This document shows positions 37,633-42,444 of a DNA stretch of 42,444 nt, in pieces (the stretch's first letter is position 1; each line of letters starts with the position of its first letter). The notes beneath the pieces are model-generated. The model made no database searches. It was given only the letters and a program-made list of their open reading frames with translations, and was not told where the DNA came from. The stretch comes from an uncultured bacterium (GTDB taxonomy: Bacteria; Patescibacteriota; Minisyncoccia; Moranbacterales; GWC2-37-73). The stretch lies in contig CAIOVI010000030.1 of NCBI GenBank assembly GCA_903861715.1, positions 1 to 42,444 of the forward strand. The letters run 5' to 3'. The translations under genes and the position numbers were made by a program.

Positions 37633-38703
37633 ATGCGAAAGATAAAGTTGGCAATAATTTTCGGAGGAAAGTCGCAGGAGCATGAAATTTCACTGAAATC
37701 ATCTCAAGAAGTGATAAAGGCCCTGGACAAGGAAAAATATGACATAACCCTGGTGGCTATCACCAAAGAAGGCAGGTGGCTTGTTGGTGAGAAAGGACAA
37801 GCATATCTGCAGCGTAATCTGCCAAATGCAGAAACGGAAGGTGGCGTCGCAATTGAGCAAGCAAAAAATTTGGCGAGCTCGGATGGTGAAAACGGTTTGT
37901 CAAAATTGAGTGACGGAGAAAAATCACCATTTGATGTTGTCCTTCCAATTGGTCACGGCGCTTTTTTGGAAGATGGAAAATTGCAAGGCATGTTGGAAAT
38001 GCTCGGACTCCCTTATGTTTTTTCTGGAACACTGGCTAGTGCGCTGGCTATGAATAAACAGAAAACAAAATTGGTCGCTAAAAGTGTCGGTCTTAAAGTC
38101 GCAAAAGAAATAGTCTTGAAAAAAGGAAAAAAATATTTTGAAAAAAAGATTATTGCCAAATTGAATTTTCCAATCGTGATTAAGCCGATTGAGTCTGGTT
38201 CTTCAGTCGGCATGAATATCGCCAGGGCAGAAAAAGCTTTGACTGTTGGTATTGAGAAAGCTTTTGAATATAGTGAGGAGGTCATGCTCGAGCAATTTAT
38301 TTCAGGAAGAGAATTCACGGTGGCGGTTTTGGGAAACAAAAAACCCAAGGCTTTGCCCGTGATCGAAATAATCCCGAAGACATCAGAGTTTTTCGATTAT
38401 GCCGCCAAATATCAGGCTGGCGGAAGCGAGGAAATCTGCCCGGCTGATATTCCTGAAAAAATAAGAAAAAAAGTTCAAAAAGACGCAGTGAAAATTTTTC
38501 AAGCTTTGGATTGCAAGGATTTGGCGCGCGCCGATTTCATTTGGAGTGATAAGGATGATAAGCTGTATTTTTTGGAGATAAACACGATTCCTGGCATGAC
38601 CTCGGCCAGTTTGGCACCCAAAGCTGCCAAGACGGCTGGACTTGGTTTCCCCCAATTTCTTGATCGACTTATCAAAGAAGCAATTTTAAGGAATAAGAAA
38701 TAA
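37633..38703 (+). CDS. ddl: D-alanine--D-alanine ligase
   Basis: ATP-grasp enzyme making D-Ala-D-Ala for peptidoglycan. It shows [18 protein letters not shown] at residues 10-27, [21 protein letters not shown] near 110 (family HG-x-x-GEDG-x-x-QG), [15 protein letters not shown] near 182, and the metal site [10 protein letters not shown] near 317. A length of 356 is normal. HG-A-F-LEDG departs from the usual HG-x-x-GED. Peptidoglycan synthesis is therefore kept. Directly downstream lies the C-terminal tail of a second ligase, suggesting a former tandem pair. Confidence 0.93.
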   Translation: MRKIKLAIIFGGKSQEHEISLKSSQEVIKALDKEKYDITLVAITKEGRWLVGEKGQAYLQRNLPNAETEGGVAIEQAKNLASSDGENGLSKLSDGEKSPFDVVLPIGHGAFLEDGKLQGMLEMLGLPYVFSGTLASALAMNKQKTKLVAKSVGLKVAKEIVLKKGKKYFEKKIIAKLNFPIVIKPIESGSSVGMNIARAEKALTVGIEKAFEYSEEVMLEQFISGREFTVAVLGNKKPKALPVIEIIPKTSEFFDYAAKYQAGGSEEICPADIPEKIRKKVQKDAVKIFQALDCKDLARADFIWSDKDDKLYFLEINTIPGMTSASLAPKAAKTAGLGFPQFLDRLIKEAILRNKK

Positions 38704-38888
38704 GGCTAAGAAAAAAAATTTTCGTTAACGAAATCAACACTCTGCCAGGTTTTACTGGTATCAGTATGTATCCAAAAATGCTGGAGCAAGCCGGCATCAA
38801 ATATCAAGACTTGCTTGATAGGTTAATTAGCTTAGCTTTGAAAAGAAAGGAGAATCAGAGAAAATTAAAACGAGACTTTGAGGCTTGA
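38697..38888 (+). pseudogene. C-terminal remnant of a second D-Ala-D-Ala ligase
   Basis: This open frame without a start codon reads [20 protein letters not shown] followed by [20 protein letters not shown] and ends in TGA at 38886. It is the canonical Ddl C-terminus: the metal-binding E-x-N of [10 protein letters not shown], then MYPK and the terminal helix. It differs clearly from the intact gene's equivalent ([18 protein letters not shown]) and is in another frame just after its stop. It is a relic of a deleted tandem or incoming ligase gene and was not in the ORF track. Confidence 0.85.
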
Positions 38889-38914
38889 CTTTTCTTCAAT
38901 AAAATGCGTACATT
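38885..38914 (+). promoter_or_regulatory. Promoter TTGACT-N18-TACATT upstream of the PurH-like gene
   Basis: The -35 TTGACT (38885-38890) and -10 TACATT (38909-38914) are 18 bases apart. The leader of about 75 bases is U-rich and ends in AAGGAATTAATTATG, a good Shine-Dalgarno for ATG 38995. Confidence 0.55.
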
Positions 38915-38994
38915 AAGACAAATATAAAATGTCTTTTTGTTTTTTTACTGTTCCTTAATTTTTTGAAATGCTTTGTTAAACCAAGGAATTAATT

Positions 38995-39549
38995 ATGGCT
39001 GACCCTTTAATTGAGCGGGCGTTAGTATTGACCCATGTCAAGCAACCTGGCATTTCTGATTTCTGTCATATTTTAAATCAATATGGTGTGGAAATTTTTT
39101 CAACAGGAGAAATTTTTAAAAATCTTAAAGAGGCCAGAGTTGAAGTTTCTCCACTTTTTAAATTTACAGGGACTCCTTTTCCGCCTGATGAAGCCCTGGA
39201 AATTTTGCATCCTAGTATTATATCAGGATTATCTCTAAACAAAGATAAGGAAAAGCAAAGAAAACATATAAATCAAAATGGCATCAGACTTCTTGATTTA
39301 CTCGTGTGTAATTTTGAAAGTCCAATTGGGGATATTGAAGTTGCTAAAATTGCATTACTTGGTGTTGCCGCCAGAAATAGAAGGGTAACGGTAGCAACTG
39401 GTGAGCAAGCTTTAAATAGTATCCTTGACGAAATGCATAAAAACGGCGAACAAGCTATAGTATCAGAAGCTATGCGCAGCTCACTGGCAAATGAAGCGCT
39501 AACATTGATAGCAGAATACTGTCTTGCTGCAGCGAAGCTTTCGGTTTAG
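38995..39549 (+). CDS. Stand-alone MGS-like / PurH N-terminal-type domain protein
   Basis: This 184-residue protein matches the IMP cyclohydrolase half of PurH. It has ALVLTHVKQPGISDFCHIL, then IFSTGEIFKNLKEARVEVSP (PurH: STGGTAKAL), FTGTPFPPDEALEILHPSI (PurH: TGFPE...KTLHP), and LLDLLVCNFESP (PurH: VVNLYPF). The AICAR transformylase half (over 300 residues) is absent. Its own promoter, Shine-Dalgarno and terminator show it is a complete gene, not a fragment. It could be an IMP cyclohydrolase working with a separate formyltransferase, or a diverged MGS-fold regulator; the changed motif residues leave activity open. Confidence 0.75.
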   Translation: MADPLIERALVLTHVKQPGISDFCHILNQYGVEIFSTGEIFKNLKEARVEVSPLFKFTGTPFPPDEALEILHPSIISGLSLNKDKEKQRKHINQNGIRLLDLLVCNFESPIGDIEVAKIALLGVAARNRRVTVATGEQALNSILDEMHKNGEQAIVSEAMRSSLANEALTLIAEYCLAAAKLSV

Positions 39550-39571
39550 TTTTAGTTGCGTATTTTTCCTG

Positions 39572-39616
39572 AAAGCCCTTTTTTGATTCAAAAGATTTTG
39601 AAAGGGCTTTTTATTT
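39572..39616 (+). terminator. Rho-independent terminator after the PurH-like gene
   Basis: AAAGCCCTTT (39572-39581) pairs perfectly with AAAGGGCTTT (39601-39610) around a 19-base loop, followed by TTATTT. The rlmN gene begins downstream at 39652. Confidence 0.8.
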
Positions 39617-39651
39617 GCCTTAAAAAACTTTTTACGTTAGGGTAAGGATAT

Positions 39652-40857
39652 ATGAACAATCAGAAATTGGAACAATTTTTGCAGGATAATAGCCTGCCCA
39701 AGTTTCGTTTGGGACAAATTCAAAAAGCCATTTTTCAAGATGGCGCTACTTCGTTTGGGGAAATCACGACGCTTTCGAAAGATTTGCGAGAGAAAATGGA
39801 TAAAGAACTGACAATTCTTTCTTTTGAGGTTGAAAAAGTTTTGGTGGCCGCCGATGGTCAATCAGTTAAAGCATTACTAAGGTTGCGAGGCTGTCATCCT
39901 GAACTTGTTTCAGGATCTACGCAGATTCCGGATCAAGTCCGGAATGACAAGGAGGATGACTTGATTGAAACAGTTTTGATTTCTCCGAAACCTGGAACTT
40001 GGTCGGCATGCATTTCTTGCCAAGTTGGTTGCGCCATGGGTTGTCGATTTTGCGCCACCGGCAAAATGGGCTTCAAGCGCAATTTGACCGCCGAAGAAAT
40101 CACTGACCAAATTCTTTTTTGGAGACAATATCTCAACAAAAATTTCAAATTTAAAATTTCAAATTTCAAATTCACGAATGTGGTCTATATGGGCATGGGC
40201 GAGCCTTTTAATAATTGGGAAAATGTTTCCCAAAGCATTAAGGATTTGACGAATGAAAAATTGTTTGGCTTTGGATCGCGCAGTCTGTCGGTTTCAACTT
40301 CGGGGATTGCTAGTGGCATTGAAAAATTGGCCAAGGAGTTTCCGCAAGTCAATCTGGCCATCTCGCTGCATTTTGCCAGCGACGAAAAACGCGACCGCTA
40401 TATGCCAGTCAACAAGGTTGATAATTTGGAAAGTTTGAAAAATGCTCTGCAAAAATATTTTCAAGTGACGAAAAGAAAAGTTTTTTTGGAATACATTATG
40501 CTTGATGGGGTCAATGACACTGCCTTGGATGCCAAAATGCTGGCGCAGTATTTGCACGCCGTTGGCAATGCACATCTTTTGCATGTGAATCTGATTCGCT
40601 ATAATAATATTTCTGTCATTCCGGACCTGATCCGGAATCCCGAGTTAAAAAACACTGTATTTTCTGCAACGAAGATTCCTGAACTAAATTCAGGACAGGC
40701 TCTGAAACAAGTTCAGGATGACACAATGTTGAAACCTTCCTCAAAAACCAGAACCCAACTTTTCAAAAAAGAATTGGAAAAATATTTCATCAACGCCACC
40801 ATCCGAAAAAGCCTGGGGGAAGAAATTAAAGGGGCTTGTGGGCAATTGGCTTCTTAA
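39652..40857 (+). CDS. rlmN: 23S rRNA (adenine-2503-C2)-methyltransferase RlmN, with three in-frame repeat inserts
   Basis: Radical-SAM enzyme that methylates A2503 of 23S rRNA and A37 of some tRNAs. The cluster motif is C-x3-C-x2-C in GCAMGCRFCATGKMGF near 127, followed by VVYMGMGEPFNNW near 180, SVSTSG near 208 and NLAISLHFA near 229. A length of 401 exceeds the usual ~345-360. The surplus is three inserts that keep the frame: CHPELVSGSTQIPDQVRNDK (about 81-100), NKNFKFKISNFKF (about 162-175) and VIPDLIRNPEL...LKQVQDDTM (about 322-358). All lie in loops between conserved blocks. The C-terminal NATIRKSLGEEIKGACGQL, with the second catalytic Cys, is intact, so activity is expected. Confidence 0.93.
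   Translation: MNNQKLEQFLQDNSLPKFRLGQIQKAIFQDGATSFGEITTLSKDLREKMDKELTILSFEVEKVLVAADGQSVKALLRLRGCHPELVSGSTQIPDQVRNDKEDDLIETVLISPKPGTWSACISCQVGCAMGCRFCATGKMGFKRNLTAEEITDQILFWRQYLNKNFKFKISNFKFTNVVYMGMGEPFNNWENVSQSIKDLTNEKLFGFGSRSLSVSTSGIASGIEKLAKEFPQVNLAISLHFASDEKRDRYMPVNKVDNLESLKNALQKYFQVTKRKVFLEYIMLDGVNDTALDAKMLAQYLHAVGNAHLLHVNLIRYNNISVIPDLIRNPELKNTVFSATKIPELNSGQALKQVQDDTMLKPSSKTRTQLFKKELEKYFINATIRKSLGEEIKGACGQLAS
39892..39949. repeat. TGTCATCCTGAACTTG repeat, first copy in rlmN
   Basis: Outer arms TGTCAT and ATGACA enclose two hairpins: CCTGAA-CTTGT-TTCAGG and TTCCGGA-TCAAG-TCCGGAA. The element is in frame and replaces a loop before the radical-SAM core. Confidence 0.88.
40137..40174. repeat. 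AAATTTCAAATT repeat inside rlmN
   Basis: AAATTTCAAATTTAAAATTT then CAAATTTCAAATT is the same low-complexity unit as in the spacer after the ABC operon. It is translated as NFKFKISNFKF just before TNVVYMGMGEP. Confidence 0.7.
40614..40723. repeat. TGTCATTCCGGA...CAGGATGACA repeat, second copy in rlmN
   Basis: This 110-base element has outer TGTCAT and ATGACA arms, a hairpin TTCCGGA-CCTGA-TCCGGAA at the left, and TTCCTGAAC...CTGAAACAAGTTCAGGA at the right. It is the longest copy, is read fully in frame, and lies between NLIRYN and KPSSKTRTQLFKKELEK of RlmN. Confidence 0.85.
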
Positions 40858-40952
40858 AAACATTGTTACATTGCTAAATTGCCAGAAAAACAATAAAATT
40901 ATAGTAGCTTAATGAAAAATATTTAACCTTAATAAGCTTAACAAGTAATAAA

Positions 40953-41273
40953 ATGGAAAATCAAGAATTGCCACCTCAATATAATAAAAAGGAATTAGTC
41001 CCTGTAATTAAAATAAAAACAATAGAACAAGTAAATGAAGAAATTTTATGGGGAGAGGACACCAAAAATGTGGTAGGCTTCGGGGTAACGTTGTCAATTA
41101 AGGCCAGAAAGGTGATGGTTGCATTTCCCGATGAATATAATTGGCAATATGGCGTGTTTTATCCTGATGGCTCGATCAGAAAAGGCCCTGCTATTTATGG
41201 GAATGAAGATGAGGCGCTGAATGATGGTGTTGATATTGCAGAGAAAGCGGTCAGAACTTCGCAAGAAGATTAA
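40953..41273 (+). CDS. Small protein, unknown
   Basis: This 106-residue acidic soluble protein has no membrane segment, cysteines or recognisable motif. The central part (VVGFGVTLSIKARKVMVAFP, YNWQYGVFYPDGSIRKGP) looks like a compact beta-rich fold, and the C-terminus is helical (EDEALNDGVDIAEKAVR). The upstream leader is AT-rich and has no clear Shine-Dalgarno. It is convergent with the HD gene, and the shared spacer is only 34 bases. I do not recognise the family. The sound codon usage and lack of competing frames suggest it is real. Confidence 0.6.
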   Translation: MENQELPPQYNKKELVPVIKIKTIEQVNEEILWGEDTKNVVGFGVTLSIKARKVMVAFPDEYNWQYGVFYPDGSIRKGPAIYGNEDEALNDGVDIAEKAVRTSQED

Positions 41274-41307
41274 TTTTTCTTATTTCACAAAAGTAACTTT
41301 TTTGATT

Positions 41308-41898
41308 TTATTTTAATTTAGTATACGTCATCTTTTTTAAATCACTCCACCAATCTGTAAACTTGGTTTTTTTCATTTCGGCCATGATCTGTTTGGCTGA
41401 ATTTGTTTCGAGAGCCTTTTCAACATTATCAATCCAGTCTTGCGCTGAAGCGTGGCCTAAGTCTAAATATTCTTTGGCTTGAAAAGCTGTCTCCAGCCAA
41501 TCAGCATCTTTGGCAATAATTCCTTCTGGCGTTGAGCGATTTTCAAATTCAGCAAAATACTGCGCCCATCTTTGCTCCACAACCTCTCCAAGTCCCTCAA
41601 GTTGTTCGGCAAACACTTTCAACTCAGGTTCTTTTTTGTCGACATAGCGGGCAGCCACTTTGTTTTGGTCGCCAATGCGAGCTTCTCCATTATCGTGAAT
41701 CAAAAGAATAGTAGCAACTTTCTCAGGATTTTTATTTCCCTCCATGGTGGCAAGGATATAGCCAATTTGCGCAGCTCGCAATTGGTGTTCAGCAATTGAG
41801 GTTGGATTATTCACCCCAGCTAGCATCCAGCCACTGCGTTTCTGTTTCTTAAGAATTGAAAGTTCGAAAATAAAATTTACAATTTTTTTGATTTCCAT
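41308..41898 (-). CDS. HD-domain phosphohydrolase (YfbR / 5'-deoxynucleotidase-like)
   Basis: This 196-residue metal-dependent phosphohydrolase is related to YfbR/HDDC2, which remove phosphate from deoxynucleoside monophosphates. The metal-binding set reads SIAEHQLRAAQIGYI (His38), LLIHDNGEARIGD (His-Asp near 68-69) and IIAKDADWLETAF (Asp near 131). The rest is all-helical, and AKEYLDLGHASAQDWIDN near the end is typical. It is one of two minus-strand genes here and is convergent with the small unknown gene. The substrate is inferred from family only. Confidence 0.88.
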   Translation of the reverse strand: MEIKKIVNFIFELSILKKQKRSGWMLAGVNNPTSIAEHQLRAAQIGYILATMEGNKNPEKVATILLIHDNGEARIGDQNKVAARYVDKKEPELKVFAEQLEGLGEVVEQRWAQYFAEFENRSTPEGIIAKDADWLETAFQAKEYLDLGHASAQDWIDNVEKALETNSAKQIMAEMKKTKFTDWWSDLKKMTYTKLK

Positions 41899-41967
41899 AT
41901 TATTTTAATTTAAAAATTATTTCGTAATTTACTGCGTAACTTGCTGCGTAGCTGTTTTTAATTTTTT

Positions 41968-42062
41968 CTCGTCTTTGCGAGTCAGCCAGCAGGTGGACGA
42001 AGCAATCCAGATCATTACTAAGTCACTTGCTTTCCACTCCGCCCTGGGCGGATTGCGATGAC
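41968..42062. repeat. TTGCGAG...CCGCCCTGGGCGGATTGCGATGAC repeat
   Basis: This spacer between the HD and Elp3 genes reads TCGTCTTTGCGAGTCAGCC, GACGAAGCAATCCAG, then CACTCCGCCCTGGGCGGATT and GCGATGACA. The ends (GTC-TTGCGAG / GCGATGAC) are complementary. The CGTCATTGCGAG...GAAGCAATCC style is a familiar widespread bacterial repeat. The TCCGCCCTGGGCGGA core (42038-42052) recurs at 36765-36779. Confidence 0.65.
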
Positions 42063-42126
42063 AAATTACATTTCTGCTATATTTCTATTATATCCCTACT
42101 TTATAACTTTATGAACTTTATAACAT

Positions 42127-42444
42127 CTATAACTTTTTCATTAAATACGTATCCTTTAACCTATACCCAGCTTTGCGATAATAATTTCTGACGCCGACGC
42201 CGGAGATGACGACAATTTTCTTGAGGCCATATTCTTCTTTGGCGATGCGCTCAGCTTCAAGCAAAAGTTTTTTGCCCAGGCCAATATGCTGTGGCGATTT
42301 GGAATCTTTCTCATCAATCTGGGTCATTTTGCCATAGGTGTGAACTTCGCGGATGAGGGCGGCGTTTTTTAGGACGGGCATAAGTTTGTATAATTTATCA
42401 TTGTAGTCCCGTGGAGGCTCGACCTCCATTGTGGAGGTCGAGCC
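42127..42444 (-). CDS. elp3: Elp3-family tRNA uridine-34 modification enzyme, C-terminal fragment
   Basis: This is the C-terminal acetyltransferase (GNAT) end of a radical-SAM/GNAT Elp3 homologue, reading off the right edge. Recognisable blocks are AALIREVHTYGKM, HIGLGKKLLLEAERIAKEEY (acetyl-CoA binding G-x-G), and KKIVVISGVGVRNYYRKAGY, the hallmark of Elp3 C-termini. The ORF-track start (MEVEPP, 42429) is not a start. The frame stays open to the window edge as GSTST-MEVEPP, which is the GGAGGCTC repeat translated in frame. The real gene continues to the right with its radical-SAM domain. It modifies wobble uridines in tRNA. Confidence 0.85.
   Translation of the reverse strand, partial: GSTSTMEVEPPRDYNDKLYKLMPVLKNAALIREVHTYGKMTQIDEKDSKSPQHIGLGKKLLLEAERIAKEEYGLKKIVVISGVGVRNYYRKAGYRLKDTYLMKKL
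42413..42444. repeat. GGAGGCTC palindromic element, in-frame copy in elp3 (cut by window edge)
   Basis: GGAGGCTCGACCTCC-ATTGT-GGAGGTCGAGCC runs to the last base. On the minus strand it encodes GSTST-MEVEPP, nearly identical to the LeuRS insert GSTSI-MEVEPP. The arms carry compensating changes (CGA/TCG instead of CAA/TTG), which keeps the stem. Confidence 0.85.

Noticed and set aside
38915-38994. U-rich leader of the PurH-like gene considered as a riboswitch
   Set aside because: It has no paired structure or known purine/folate riboswitch core, and it is too short.
1-42444. Alternative genetic code (UGA as glycine)
   Set aside because: Many intact genes end in TGA at the expected length (the helicase, recO's upstream neighbour, the AAA ATPase and others), and no conserved glycine positions are encoded by TGA.

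Overview
This 42.4 kb AT-rich window looks like a Candidate Phyla Radiation (Patescibacteria, probably Parcubacteria-like) chromosome. The evidence is dense single-strand gene packing, a cupin-type glucose-6-phosphate isomerase, a four-helix-bundle 'suffix' protein, and several unrecognised membrane-anchored or coiled-coil proteins. Many genes end in TGA, so the ordinary bacterial code is used, not the UGA-glycine code of Gracilibacteria/Absconditabacteria. The lineage is inferred from gene content; no rRNA is present. No tRNA, rRNA or CRISPR array was seen.

Layout. 1-2424: end of an ISL3-like insertion sequence abutting a 5'-truncated Type III-like restriction helicase/nuclease. 2837-8487: nucleotidyltransferase-like protein, SecG, peptide-binding protein, sugar-phosphate enzymes (cupin PGI, ManC) and a small zinc-ribbon protein. 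8604-14298: ArgRS, a glycosyltransferase, a 670-residue-class unknown protein with a GC-rich C-terminal cassette, and a tandem-repeat coiled-coil protein. 14308-21768: T-box-controlled IleRS, four-helix protein, RecO, an AAA ATPase behind a striking operator/promoter, and an aminotransferase. 22016-28002: DUF11-like surface protein, Tgt, and an ABC exporter pair. 28294-35766: FolD, LeuRS with an embedded Nudix domain, NTP-transferase plus YvcK, and an Nramp-related transporter. 36138-42444: PAP2 phosphatase, HAD phosphatase, D-Ala-D-Ala ligase with the tail of a second ligase, a PurH-like domain protein, RlmN, a small unknown, an HD phosphohydrolase and the C-terminus of Elp3 (the last two on the minus strand).

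The main theme is invasion of coding sequence by short palindromic or low-complexity repeats that keep the reading frame. At least five unrelated repeat classes occur. In-frame copies lie in leuS, argS (two), rlmN (three), elp3, the four-helix gene and probably tgt; most of these genes serve tRNA charging, tRNA modification or rRNA modification. The same GGAGGCTC palindrome is read in the same frame in leuS and elp3, giving almost the same peptide. This resembles, by analogy only, the Rickettsia palindromic elements.

Other points of note are the LeuRS-Nudix fusion, a sharp GC jump at the C-terminus of the 11818-13749 protein, a T-box leader upstream of ileS, several promoters placed so that transcripts would be leaderless, and octamer arrays that seed ATG codons ahead of tgt, folD and the Nramp gene. 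The ORF-track starts of several genes (argS, tgt, folD, leuS, 11818, 13843, 20467, 22016) are too far upstream and are corrected here.
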